Shown: piece after piece, positions 39,182 through 48,007 of the stretch
How the letters are laid out: each line of letters starts with the position of its first letter
Position numbering within the stretch: the stretch's first letter is position 1
Source of the DNA: Bog-532 sp963775825
GTDB lineage: Bacteria; Actinomycetota; Actinomycetes; Streptosporangiales; Streptosporangiaceae
Assembly: GCA_963775825.1 (NCBI GenBank)
Contig: CAVZKY010000010.1
Location: 248,001-312,000 of the forward strand
Reading direction: 5' to 3'
DNA length: 64,000 nt
Position numbers and translations under genes: made by a program
Notes under the pieces: generated by a model
What the model was told of the DNA's origin: nothing
The model's input: only the letters and a program-made list of their open reading frames with translations
The model's database searches: none

Positions 39182-40996
39182 TCATAGCGACCAGACGTGG
39201 AAGCTTGGACCGCCGCCTGGCAGGACCAGCTCGTTGTGTGCAAAGGTGGCGCCGCCGCCGCCGTGCAAGTTGAACGGATCAGCGCGGGCGATGGTTGCCG
39301 GCAGGCGGATGGGGGGGCCGTCGGCGCGGGTGGCAAGCACCAGCAAGCGATCAGTGGGGGTCTCGCGCAAGAACGCGATCGCGTCGGCGCTGGCATGGGC
39401 CCAGCGCAGCCCACCGTGCCGCAAGGCTGGCTGATCACGGCGCAGCGCAATCAGTTCGCGATAGGTCCCAGCAAGAGGGCTAGCGAACCGGGCCGAGTCG
39501 GCCCATGGCATCGGGGCCCGCGCCCCCTCGCGGTCATTGGCCTGCAAGCCCAGCTCGTCACCCATGTAAAGCATCGGCGTGCCAGGGTAGGTGAACAGCA
39601 GCCCAGCAGCGACGGCGGTGCGCTCATCGGAGCCGACAACAGATCGAATGCGGGCGTGGTCGTGCGATCCGATCAAGTTTATGTTGGCCACGGCGCTGCG
39701 CCAGGGCACGCCGGCGGCGAACTCTCGCATGGTCCGGACGATCTGGGTTCCGCTGCGGGGCGGGAGGGGCGGTGCCTCATCGGCGGCCCGGGCTTTGTGG
39801 CCAGGCTGTTCGAGCCACGAGCAAACCGGCGAGATGAAGCCAGCGAAGTTCACGTTGGCATGCCAGCCGTCGCCGAGCAGGTCTGCGGTGGCGTCGTAAG
39901 CATGTTCGGCGACCAGCAGCGCGTCGGGCCGCTCTGCGGTGAGGGTGCCGCGTATTGCCGTGGCGATCTCATGATTGAAGTCGTCGGCCGTCCAGCGGCC
40001 AGTCATGTTGGCGACGTCGATACGCCAGCCGTCGAGGGCGTATGGCGCTCGCAGCCAGCGCGCCACCACGCTTCCGGGGCCCTCGACTAGCCGGCGCCGC
40101 AGCCCGGCGGAGGCGAAATTGAACTTGGGCGTGGTGGGGTTGGCGTACCAGGTGATGTAGTCGTCGGGGTGGCTGTGGAAGTAGTAATAGCCTGCCTCTT
40201 CCGAAGCAGGGTCCGCCTGCGCGGCGCGGAACCACTCATGCGTACTGCCGGAGTGGTTCGTGGTCAGGTCGCCGAGCAGCCGCATTCCACGCCGATGTAG
40301 TGCGGCGGAGAGGGACGCAAGCGCGGCGTCCCCGCCCAGCAGCGGGTCGACGTGATTAAAGGTGGTGGCGTTGTAGCGGTGGCTGGACGGAGCTGGGAAG
40401 AAGGGAGTGACGTAGATGACGTTCACGCCGAGTTCGTGGAGATAGTCGAGGCGATCCTCGACACCGCGCAAATCCCCGCCGTACAACTGCAACGGCGCTT
40501 GGGGGCCGCCGATCACCGGGTCATCCCATCCGGCAGGGATTGCCCAAGCAGGCGAGCCTCCGGTGAGGACGGGTGCGCCGGCGGATCGGGCGAAGCGGTC
40601 GGGGAAGATCTCGTAAATCACTGCGTCAGCGGCCCAGGCTGGCGGCGGCGGGAACGTCGTCACCCGAAAGTCGGCGTTGTCGGTGACCTCGTGGTCCCAA
40701 ACGCCGCTGCCGTTCAGCCAGACTGGGCCGCTGGACTTCCGGTCCAGCCGGAAGCGGTACTTGGTTACCGGGTTGTGAACCGGCAGGTCGGCGCGCCACC
40801 ATATGTCGTGTGCGTCGTCGCGGTCGACGACCGCGCGCAGCATGCCCGGGTCTTCATCACAGACAACCCTCAGCTGGACCGAGGTGGCACGCCAAGTGCG
40901 GGGCACGCGCACAAATACTGGAATAATCTGGTCAAGCGACGGCTCTGCGCAAGGAACATGCTGCGCCGAGCCATCGTGATGCGGTTGGTTGAGCAT
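39182..40996 (-). CDS. GH13 alpha-amylase-family glycosidase (neopullulanase/cyclomaltodextrinase-like)
   Basis: An intact 604-residue cytoplasmic glycosidase. Residues 1-130 form a CBM34-like beta domain (IPVFVRVPRTWRATSVQLRV); the (beta/alpha)8 barrel follows from AVIYEIFPDRFARS. Conserved GH13 regions: LGVNVIYVTPFFPAPSSHRY, DLTTNHSGSTHEWF, the nucleophile Asp in LDGWRIDVANMTG, the general acid Glu in LLVAEHAYD, and the transition-state Asp in IGSHDHARI. The layout is that of GH13_20/21 maltodextrin-degrading enzymes. The ATG at 40996 has GAGGAG just upstream. It is divergent from a CocE/NonD hydrolase gene with about 170 bases between, suggesting a shared regulatory region. No sugar transporter is adjacent. 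Confidence 0.9.
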   Translation of the reverse strand: MLNQPHHDGSAQHVPCAEPSLDQIIPVFVRVPRTWRATSVQLRVVCDEDPGMLRAVVDRDDAHDIWWRADLPVHNPVTKYRFRLDRKSSGPVWLNGSGVWDHEVTDNADFRVTTFPPPPAWAADAVIYEIFPDRFARSAGAPVLTGGSPAWAIPAGWDDPVIGGPQAPLQLYGGDLRGVEDRLDYLHELGVNVIYVTPFFPAPSSHRYNATTFNHVDPLLGGDAALASLSAALHRRGMRLLGDLTTNHSGSTHEWFRAAQADPASEEAGYYYFHSHPDDYITWYANPTTPKFNFASAGLRRRLVEGPGSVVARWLRAPYALDGWRIDVANMTGRWTADDFNHEIATAIRGTLTAERPDALLVAEHAYDATADLLGDGWHANVNFAGFISPVCSWLEQPGHKARAADEAPPLPPRSGTQIVRTMREFAAGVPWRSAVANINLIGSHDHARIRSVVGSDERTAVAAGLLFTYPGTPMLYMGDELGLQANDREGARAPMPWADSARFASPLAGTYRELIALRRDQPALRHGGLRWAHASADAIAFLRETPTDRLLVLATRADGPPIRLPATIARADPFNLHGGGGATFAHNELVLPGGGPSFHVWSL

Positions 40997-41166
40997 GATC
41001 TCCTCTTCCGCACGTGCGAAAAAGCGCAGCCGCGTGCAGGCGTGCGCTAACCCGGACGGCCTGCCGCGCATCGTCTCAGCCGCGGTTTGCCCCGCGCAAG
41101 CCTCCGCGAAGTCAATTACATGGCCGCTGCCGCCCCACCCGGTCGCTGCGGGTACCATCCGGTGTC

Positions 41167-42792
41167 GTGGCAGAGCTTGGTGCGGCCCGCCGGTTCAATG
41201 TACGGATCCCGTTGCGTGAGGGCATCACGCTCTACGCTGACCTGGCCTTGCCTGAGCTGCTGCCCGCACCGGCGGTGGTGATGCGCACGCCGTATGGCAA
41301 GACGGGTGAATGGCAGTCGCAGCGCGGCGCGGTTTTCGCCAAAGGCGGGTATGCGTTCGTTTTGGTCGATGTCCGCGGCCGTGGTGACTCCGACGGCATT
41401 TTCCAGCCGTACCGTAACGATGGTCCGGACGGGGCTGAGGTCCTCGCGTGGGTAGCGGCGCAGGAATGGTGTACCGGCGACGTCGCGACCTATGGGCTCA
41501 GTTATGCCAGCCGCATCCAGTGGCTGACCGCGCTTGAGCACCCACCCGCGCTGCGCGCGATGGTGTGCCTGGTGACGCCCAGCGATCCGTTCGTGGAGAT
41601 TCCGACGGGCCTGCCCTCCCCTGTGCGGATCAACTGGCTCCGGTTCACCGATGGCCGGATGCCCCAGTTCCGGGATGATGTCGACTGGATGGCCGTGTAC
41701 CGTCACCGTCCGTTGTTGACGATGGACGAGGCGGCTGGCTTCGTCTCGCCCAGCTGGCGTGCGGAGTTGCAGCACCGCACCCTGGACGAGTGGTGGGAGC
41801 CGGTCCGTTACCAGCACCGGATCACGGAGGTCGACGTGCCAGTGCTGCACATCTCCGGTTGGTATGACGATCAGGAGATCGGCACGCCAGCCAACTTCAC
41901 CGCGGTGGCCGCCGCCAGCCGGGCAGGCCAGCGGCTACTGATGGGCCCGTGGGGCCACGACGTGAACACCACGCGAACGCTGGGTGAGGTCGACTTCGGC
42001 CCGGACGCGCTTGTCGACCTTGACGCCTGCATCCTGGCTTTCCTGGATGAGCATGTCAGAGGCATCCAGCCGGAACCGCCGCCCGCGCCGGTGCGGATCT
42101 TCGTCATGGGCGCCAACGAATGGCGCGACGCGCAGACCTGGCCGCCCGCCGGCGCCACGTCCGCCGTCTTCCATTTCTCCGGCAACGGGCGCGCCAACAG
42201 CCGGTACGGCGACGGCCGGCTGGATTTCCAGCCAGTTGCCAGCGATCAGCCACCGGATGAGTGGACGCATGACCCTGGCCGGCCGGTGCCTTTCATCACT
42301 GACGCGAACGGCGCGCAAAACGCCGGCCCGGATGACTATCACGGCATCGAGAGCCGGGGCGACGTCCTGGTTTTCACCAGCAATCCGCTGTCAGAGCCGC
42401 TCGAGATCATCGGAGCGGTCAAAGTGATCGCGCACGTTGATACCTCGGCCGCCGACACCGACATCACGGCCAAGCTCGTGGATGTGCACCCGGATGACTT
42501 CGCGCAGCGGCTGTGCGATGGAATGGTGCGGCTCCGCTATCGGGACGGATTTGAGCGGGAGCGGCCAGTCATCCCAGGTGAGACGTACGAGGTGGAGATC
42601 CCCATGTGGGACACCTGCGTGCGGTTGCCCGCCGGTCATCGTCTCCGCGTCGAGATCGCCTCCTCGGCCTTCCCGAAATACGACGTCAACCTCGGGACCG
42701 GCGCCGACATCATCACCGAAACGAAAGGCATTCCTGCCAGGAACCGGCTGTGGCACACGCCATCCCGTCCCTCACGGCTCATCCTGAACTAA
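41167..42792 (+). CDS. CocE/NonD-family hydrolase
   Basis: An intact 541-residue enzyme of the X-Pro dipeptidyl-peptidase/cocaine esterase family. The N-terminal alpha/beta hydrolase domain has VMRTPYGKTGEW and YAFVLVDVRGRGDSDG; the nucleophile region is VATYGLSYASRIQW, the acid is in HISGWYDDQEI and the His in LLMGPWGHDVNTT. The C-terminal jelly-roll domain (ADTDITAKLVDVHPDD, GHRLRVEIASSAFPKYDVN) is typical. The nucleophile elbow reads GLSYAS where most relatives have GxSYxG, a mild deviation. No signal peptide with the GTG start at 41167. Substrate unknown (ester, amide or peptide). Confidence 0.85.
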   Translation: MAELGAARRFNVRIPLREGITLYADLALPELLPAPAVVMRTPYGKTGEWQSQRGAVFAKGGYAFVLVDVRGRGDSDGIFQPYRNDGPDGAEVLAWVAAQEWCTGDVATYGLSYASRIQWLTALEHPPALRAMVCLVTPSDPFVEIPTGLPSPVRINWLRFTDGRMPQFRDDVDWMAVYRHRPLLTMDEAAGFVSPSWRAELQHRTLDEWWEPVRYQHRITEVDVPVLHISGWYDDQEIGTPANFTAVAAASRAGQRLLMGPWGHDVNTTRTLGEVDFGPDALVDLDACILAFLDEHVRGIQPEPPPAPVRIFVMGANEWRDAQTWPPAGATSAVFHFSGNGRANSRYGDGRLDFQPVASDQPPDEWTHDPGRPVPFITDANGAQNAGPDDYHGIESRGDVLVFTSNPLSEPLEIIGAVKVIAHVDTSAADTDITAKLVDVHPDDFAQRLCDGMVRLRYRDGFERERPVIPGETYEVEIPMWDTCVRLPAGHRLRVEIASSAFPKYDVNLGTGADIITETKGIPARNRLWHTPSRPSRLILN

Positions 42793-42823
42793 GGGCTCTC
42801 CTGGATGCGACACGCGGCTCCGG

Positions 42824-45800
42824 TTACTTGATCACGAGGATTCCTGCGACGAGGCCGATGGCCAGCGACTCGGCTGTCCACTCAACCGCCAGGGCTGTGT
42901 GGTGCGTAGGCACGGTTAGCAGGCACGCTCCGGTCTCGGGGTCCCAGATCCGCACCGTGCCGTCGCCGCTGGCGCTGGCCAGCAGCGTCCGGCCGGCCAC
43001 GGTGACCGGGCACACGCGGTTGGCCCAGGTCTGGTGGCCTTTTAGGACGGCGCGCTGCTCGCTGGTCTCGGGGTCCCAGATCCGCACGGTGCTGTCGGCG
43101 CTGGCGCTGGCCAGCAGCGCCCGGCCGGCCACGGTGACGGGGCACACGCCGTTGACCGCGGCCTGGTGGCCTTGCAGGACGGCGCGCTGCTCGCTGGTCT
43201 CGGGGTCCCAGATCCGCACGGTGCGGTCGGCGCCGGCGCTGGCCAGCAGCGCCCGGCCGGCCACGGTGACCGGGCACACGCCGTTGACCGCGGCCTGGTG
43301 GCCTTTCAGGACGGCGCGCTGCTCGCTGGTCTCGGGATCCCAGATCCGCACGGTGCGGTCGGCGCCGGCGCTGGCCAGCAGCGCCCGGCCGGCCACGGTG
43401 ACCGGGCACACGCCGTTGACCGCGGCCGGATGGCCGTCCAGGACGGCGCGCTGCTCGCCGGTCTCGGGATCCCAGATCCGCACCGTGCCGTCGTCGCCGC
43501 CGCTGGCCAGCAGCGCCCGGCTGGCCAGCAGCGCCCGGCCGGCCACAGTGACCGGGCACACGTCGTTGGCCCAGGCCTGGTGGCCTTCCAGGACGGCGCG
43601 CTGCTCGCCGGTCTCCGGGTCCCAGATCCGTACCGTGCTGTCGCCGCTGGCGCTGGCCAGCAGCGTCCGGCCGGCCACGGTGACCGGGCATACACCGTTG
43701 ACCGCGGAGGGGTGGCCTTGCAGGACGGCGCGCTGCTCGCCGGTCTCGGGGTCCCAGATCCGCACCGTGCTGTCGGCGCCGGCGCTGGCCAGCAGCGCCC
43801 GGCCGGCCACGGTGACGGGGCACACACCGTGAAGCGCGGCCGGGTGGCCTTTCAGGACGGCGCATTGCTCGCCGGTCTCGGGGTCCCAGATCCGTACCGT
43901 GCCGTCGGCGCCGGCGCTGGCCAGCAGCGCCCGGCCGGCCACGGTGACCGGGCATACGTCGTTGGCCCAGGCCTGGTGGCCTTCCAGCACGGCGCGCTGC
44001 TTGCCGGTCTCGGGGTCCCAGATCCGTACCGTGCCGTCGGCGCCGGCGCTGGCCAGCAGCGCCCGGCCGGCCACGGTGACCGGGCACACGTCGTTGGCCC
44101 AGGCTTGGTGGCCTTCGGCTTGGTGGCCTTCCAGGACGGCGCGCTGCTTGCCGGTCTCGGGGTCCCAGATCCGTACCGTGCCGTCGGCGCCGGCGCTGGC
44201 CAGCAGCGCCCGGCCGGCCACGGTGACGGGGCACACGCCGTTGACCGCGGCCTGGTGGCCGTTCAGGACGGCGCGCTGCTTGCCGGTCTCGGGGTCCCAG
44301 ATCCGCACGGTGCCGTCGCCTCCGGCGCTGGCCAGCAGCGCCCGGCCGGCCACGGTGACGGGGCACACGCCGTTGACCGCGGCCTGGTGGCCGTCCAGGA
44401 CGGCGCGCTGCTTGCCGGTCTCGGGGTCCCAGATCCGCACCGTGCTGTCGCCTCCGGCGCTGGCCAGCAGCGCCCGGCCGGCCACGGTGACCGGGCACAC
44501 GCCGTTGACCGCGGCCTGGTGGCCGTCCAGGACGGCGCGCTGCTTGCCGGTCTCGGGGTCCCAGATCCGCACCGTGCGGTCGCCGCCGGCGCTGGCCAGC
44601 AGCGCCCGGCCGGCCACGGTGACCGGGCACACGTCATGAACCGGGGCCTGGTGGCCGTCCAGGACGTGTGGCCTCACCGAAGCCCATCGGGCGTGGTAAG
44701 GGGCATCCCAGCCGCCGTCGCGATAGCTGGTGCCCAGGTTCTCCAGGGCCTCGGTGACGCTGAAAAAGGCAGCGCGCTCTCCGGGACCAGCGGTGATAGC
44801 CCGCGGCGTCAGCTGCAGCAGCCGGGCACGGCGACGTCCCCGCGCTGACGAGGCACCGTCAGCGACCTGCATCAGCCGCCGAAGGTCGGCGTGCAACAGG
44901 TAGGCGTCGTCGCCGAGGAGCTCATCAACCTGCCCGGCAATATTGGCATGGCCGGGCAACGAGCGGAGCAGGTAACCCGGGGCATCCTCCCACTTGCTCA
45001 GTCGGCCATGCCTGGTGAACGCCAGGGTGAGCGCTCGCTCGTCATAGGCAGGCGGCATGACATCAGACCGCGCGCGCAGCAGGGCGTCGCTAAGCGCTTG
45101 GTGGAACAGCCGCCACACTGCCGTAGCCCCGGTGCCGAGAGGTTCTGCGGCAGCCTCGCCGCCGGCTTCCACCAGGAAGTTAGCCGCCGACGACCTGGCG
45201 AATCGCGTCAGGTCTTCAGCGCTGACACGCGTTCTGTAAATGGCCTCTACCGCCAGCTGCCACAGCTCGGGGGGCAGTCCCGGTGCCTCCGCGAAGGCGA
45301 GAGCGGTCAGCGCACAGCGTGCCGGCAATCCCGCAACCGGGCTGAGACGCTGAAGGTAGGTGTCCAGGGCCGAGTCCACGGTGGCCGTGAACCTAAGCTC
45401 TTCCGGGTCGGCGGCCTTCTCATCGTCTAGGCCGTGGGTTCGGGCGATCAGGCCGGCAACCAGGAAGTTCCGCTCGGACATCTTGGCGATCTTGCTGGCG
45501 AGCGGGGCAGCAAGCGCGTCGTCGGCGTAGGGGTTGCCCAGCCGCTCGTCGCCTTCTAGCTTCAGTGACGCCATCGCGTACTCGGCCAGGTCCTCCTCAG
45601 CGAAGTACTCGCGCTCATCCAGGTCGATTGCGCTCAGGGCGCCGCCGAACAGGCCGAGGAGGTCACCGCCGTCGTCGCGCCGACGGGTGCCGACGACGAC
45701 CTGCGCGCCGACAGCGGAGCATGTCTCCACCAGCGGCAGCACCACCCCCTCGATGATGGCCCGCGCCTGCGCTGGGTTAGCGGCCTCGTCGAGTGCGTCG

Positions 45801-46921
45801 ATGATCACGTTAAACCGCCGGTCAGGGCGCTCATCCAGCGCGTCCCGGACGGCGGGTGCCAGGTCATCGGTTTCCTCGGGCAGCCTGGCTGACGCGGCGC
45901 GGGCGATCTCTTCCGCGACCTCCAGCGCGGTCTTTGCCCTGGCGTGGACCGCGCAGCTCACCGACCCCGGGTGCGCGCGGACGGCCTCATCGCCGGGCGG
46001 AAGCGACGCGAGGATAGCGGCGTCCGCAGTGGTGACGATCCTGCCGAGCACGGCGGACTTCCCGACCCCCGGGGAGCCGGTGACGACGAGCACCCGCGGG
46101 TCCGGCTCGGCGCGGTCCAGCCATCGCACGATCCGGGTGAGCGCCGCCCTCCGGCCGCGGAACCGAAAGCCGTGCTCGCTCTCAACGCTCACGCCCCGGG
46201 CCCGCGGCCGCCAGTGCCGGATACCTTCCGGGTCGCGCGCCAGGGTCCAGCCCCACTGTTCCAGGGCTACCTCGCCAACTACCTTCGCCGAAAATCTTTC
46301 GGCCAGGTCCGCAAGCCTTTGGTTCGGGAAGAGCTGGTCCGCCCGGTGCAGCGTGATGGCCCGGCCGTCGCCGTTGCTGTGCGCCTGTCCCACAACCCCG
46401 ACCACCGCCTTGTAATCCTCCGACCACAGGCCCCCGCCGCTGAATCCCTGCCGCACGAGATAGCGGGACTTGGTGTCCAGGCGGATCCACCCATACGCAA
46501 GAGCAGCCCCGACCGTGCCGCCAACGTAGTCCCCTAACGGATCTTCCTCAGGGAACCCGAATGCCTCCCACCGACGGCTCGCCAGGTCCGCGGGCTTCGG
46601 GCACCGCAGCGGCGCCGTCTCCACCCCGGACGGCACCGGCTCCTGGAGAACCAGCACAGCCAGGTCCTTCACAGGCGGCGAGTGCTCAACGAATACCTCG
46701 GCGACTTGTCTCCGCGGACACTCGCTGGCCATGGGGAAGGCGACCCACAGTGGCTCCCGGACCGCTCCGTCTGTGCTTGAGACGACAACGTGCGCGCAGG
46801 TCATCACCCGGTCCGTATCAATGACGACGGCCGTTCCGAGTGGCTTTGAGTCGTTTTCGGAAGAATGAATGGCGGCCACCCAGGCAGTATCGTGCCGATT
46901 GGCAGGAGCGTCGGTGCTCAT
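42824..46921 (-). CDS. Trypsin-like protease / STAND NTPase / WD40-repeat protein (conflict-system type)
   Basis: An intact 1365-residue modular protein. Residues 1-215: trypsin-fold protease with a complete triad, His44 (MTCAHVVV), Asp86 (VKDLAVLVL) and Ser161 (QGFSGGGLW). Residues 240-560: STAND/NACHT-like NTPase with Walker A GSPGVGKS (282-289) and Walker B NVIIDALDEA (Asp375, with DE at 378-379). Residues 560-750: helical linker/winged-helix region. Residues 753-1365: 13 near-identical 44-residue WD40 units plus a degenerate fourteenth. No signal peptide or membrane segment. STAND proteins sense a trigger through their repeats, oligomerise on ATP and activate an N-terminal effector, here a protease. 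The start (ATG) overlaps the stop of the Trypco1 gene as ATGA, so the two are translationally coupled. A defence or programmed-death role is inferred. Confidence 0.9.
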   Translation of the reverse strand: MSTDAPANRHDTAWVAAIHSSENDSKPLGTAVVIDTDRVMTCAHVVVSSTDGAVREPLWVAFPMASECPRRQVAEVFVEHSPPVKDLAVLVLQEPVPSGVETAPLRCPKPADLASRRWEAFGFPEEDPLGDYVGGTVGAALAYGWIRLDTKSRYLVRQGFSGGGLWSEDYKAVVGVVGQAHSNGDGRAITLHRADQLFPNQRLADLAERFSAKVVGEVALEQWGWTLARDPEGIRHWRPRARGVSVESEHGFRFRGRRAALTRIVRWLDRAEPDPRVLVVTGSPGVGKSAVLGRIVTTADAAILASLPPGDEAVRAHPGSVSCAVHARAKTALEVAEEIARAASARLPEETDDLAPAVRDALDERPDRRFNVIIDALDEAANPAQARAIIEGVVLPLVETCSAVGAQVVVGTRRRDDGGDLLGLFGGALSAIDLDEREYFAEEDLAEYAMASLKLEGDERLGNPYADDALAAPLASKIAKMSERNFLVAGLIARTHGLDDEKAADPEELRFTATVDSALDTYLQRLSPVAGLPARCALTALAFAEAPGLPPELWQLAVEAIYRTRVSAEDLTRFARSSAANFLVEAGGEAAAEPLGTGATAVWRLFHQALSDALLRARSDVMPPAYDERALTLAFTRHGRLSKWEDAPGYLLRSLPGHANIAGQVDELLGDDAYLLHADLRRLMQVADGASSARGRRRARLLQLTPRAITAGPGERAAFFSVTEALENLGTSYRDGGWDAPYHARWASVRPHVLDGHQAPVHDVCPVTVAGRALLASAGGDRTVRIWDPETGKQRAVLDGHQAAVNGVCPVTVAGRALLASAGGDSTVRIWDPETGKQRAVLDGHQAAVNGVCPVTVAGRALLASAGGDGTVRIWDPETGKQRAVLNGHQAAVNGVCPVTVAGRALLASAGADGTVRIWDPETGKQRAVLEGHQAEGHQAWANDVCPVTVAGRALLASAGADGTVRIWDPETGKQRAVLEGHQAWANDVCPVTVAGRALLASAGADGTVRIWDPETGEQCAVLKGHPAALHGVCPVTVAGRALLASAGADSTVRIWDPETGEQRAVLQGHPSAVNGVCPVTVAGRTLLASASGDSTVRIWDPETGEQRAVLEGHQAWANDVCPVTVAGRALLASRALLASGGDDGTVRIWDPETGEQRAVLDGHPAAVNGVCPVTVAGRALLASAGADRTVRIWDPETSEQRAVLKGHQAAVNGVCPVTVAGRALLASAGADRTVRIWDPETSEQRAVLQGHQAAVNGVCPVTVAGRALLASASADSTVRIWDPETSEQRAVLKGHQTWANRVCPVTVAGRTLLASASGDGTVRIWDPETGACLLTVPTHHTALAVEWTAESLAIGLVAGILVIK
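42925..44665 (-). repeat. Array of 13 near-identical 132-bp WD40 repeats
   Basis: Each unit encodes VLxGHxxxxxxVCPVTVAGR then (A/T)LLASxxxDxTVRIWDPETxxQRA, 44 residues. Unit 5 carries an extra GHQAE (15 bases) and unit 9 an extra RALLAS-type block (18 bases), both in-frame local duplications. Differences elsewhere fall at the same few positions. Confidence 0.95.
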
Positions 46922-47241
46922 TGCACGCCTCCGTCGGCCTCACGGACATCGCGAGACCAGGTGAGGGTGACCGCAAAGTTGGCTTCAGCTGCGGCCTTTG
47001 CCACGAACCAGTTTGCCGTGCCGCTAGCCTTGAGGCCGAACTTCAGCTCGATCTGGTCTGGCTGTGCCTCCTTGACCTTTTCAAGGACGGCCTTTGCGGC
47101 ATCCACTGCCGGGATTACCGCTTCCTGGACCCAGCCGAGGACTTGCTCGGACCCGGCAGGGCCGAAACCTGGCGTCGGCTCGATCTCGAACTTCACGGTT
47201 GTGGAGTCATCTACCTGATAGGTGACGATCCGAGAGGCCAT
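46918..47241 (-). CDS. Trypco1 (CU044_2847-family) protein
   Basis: A 107-residue protein starting MASRIVTYQVDDSTTVKFEI, with WVQEAVIPAVDAAKAVLEKV as a central helix and IELKFGLKASGTANWFVAKA plus AAEANFAVTLTWSRD as the C-terminal strands. This matches the trypsin-co-occurring domain 1 family, small beta-rich proteins named for their genetic linkage to trypsin-like and STAND proteins. It is probably a partner, regulator or substrate of the downstream protease; processing has not been shown. The ATG at 47241 is preferred over upstream in-frame codons because conserved sequence starts there and GGTGGGG lies upstream. Its TGA overlaps the downstream ATG by four bases. Confidence 0.85.
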   Translation of the reverse strand: MASRIVTYQVDDSTTVKFEIEPTPGFGPAGSEQVLGWVQEAVIPAVDAAKAVLEKVKEAQPDQIELKFGLKASGTANWFVAKAAAEANFAVTLTWSRDVREADGGVQ

Positions 47242-47557
47242 TACCCCACCCTTCCCCCGAGCATCGCGATCCGCCCATTCCATCCTAACCGCCTCATATT
47301 GCCTGCCAGGGTGAAGGAATTGCCGCGATCGCGGCAGCTGCAAGCCCGGGCATTAGACGCTACATCGACGACGATCTCGCCGAAACCGCCCAGGTGAACC
47401 CGAGCCGCCAACACCAGGACTTACCCTCGCTCCACCGCATGAATTCGGGTGATTGCTTCCCGGTTACAGCATCGCTGCAGCTTGTTGAAGGCGTTGTGGC
47501 TGGGACTGGTTCCTTCGAATACTGCGGAAACCGACGATCATGATGGACCCCGTGACG

Positions 47558-48007
47558 TCAGGCCGCGAGCAAGGTGGCGGCCACGGCGATCACTATCGTG
47601 AGCCAGCCGAGCGCGACCGCCGCCGTCGCGAGGGCAGACCCCCGCTCGCCGGTCCGGCGGATCTGACGGCAGGCCAGCTGCCCGAGGACGGTGGCCGGGA
47701 CGGCGGTGATGCCCGCGCTCAACGGCCCGGCCACCCCACAGGCCACGGCCGCGATGGCCAGCCGGCTTGTCCGGGGAAACGCGGGGGTGGGCCGATGCGC
47801 GGGCAGTCTGCCGAACGGCCCGACCGGCAGGTCGGCGGTGATCGCCATCAGGCCGCCGAAATAGCGTGCCAGGAGGGCCTGCTCCACCCGCAGGTCGAGT
47901 TCCTCCCTGGTCAGCCGCCCCTCGGCGAACGACGTCTGGAGGACCTCAATCGAGCGCTCACGTTCCGTCACCGACGCCGGCATATCGAGATAGTCCGCTG
48001 GTGCCAT
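47558..48007 (-). CDS. DUF1707 membrane protein with DUF4190-like C-terminus
   Basis: A 149-residue protein. The N-terminal DUF1707 domain is diagnostic: VTERERSIEVLQTSFAEGRL then TREELDLRVEQALLARYFGG. The C-terminal part has two membrane helices (RLAIAAVACGVAGPLSAGIT and ALATAAVALGWLTIVIAVAA) with the LGQLACRQIRRTGERGSALA loop typical of DUF4190. Function unknown; DUF1707 is often joined to membrane or stress-related domains in actinobacteria. The start is the ATG at 48007; an upstream in-frame ATG at 48109 would add a poorly conserved leader. Confidence 0.8.
   Translation of the reverse strand: MAPADYLDMPASVTERERSIEVLQTSFAEGRLTREELDLRVEQALLARYFGGLMAITADLPVGPFGRLPAHRPTPAFPRTSRLAIAAVACGVAGPLSAGITAVPATVLGQLACRQIRRTGERGSALATAAVALGWLTIVIAVAATLLAA

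Noticed and set aside
42925..44665. CRISPR-like array
   Set aside because: Units are 132 bases, contiguous and without unique spacers, and they code for WD40 blades.
43166..44848. Long plus-strand open frames antisense to the WD40 array
   Set aside because: The repeats lack stop codons in several frames because of base composition and periodicity; the minus-strand reading gives canonical WD40 units.
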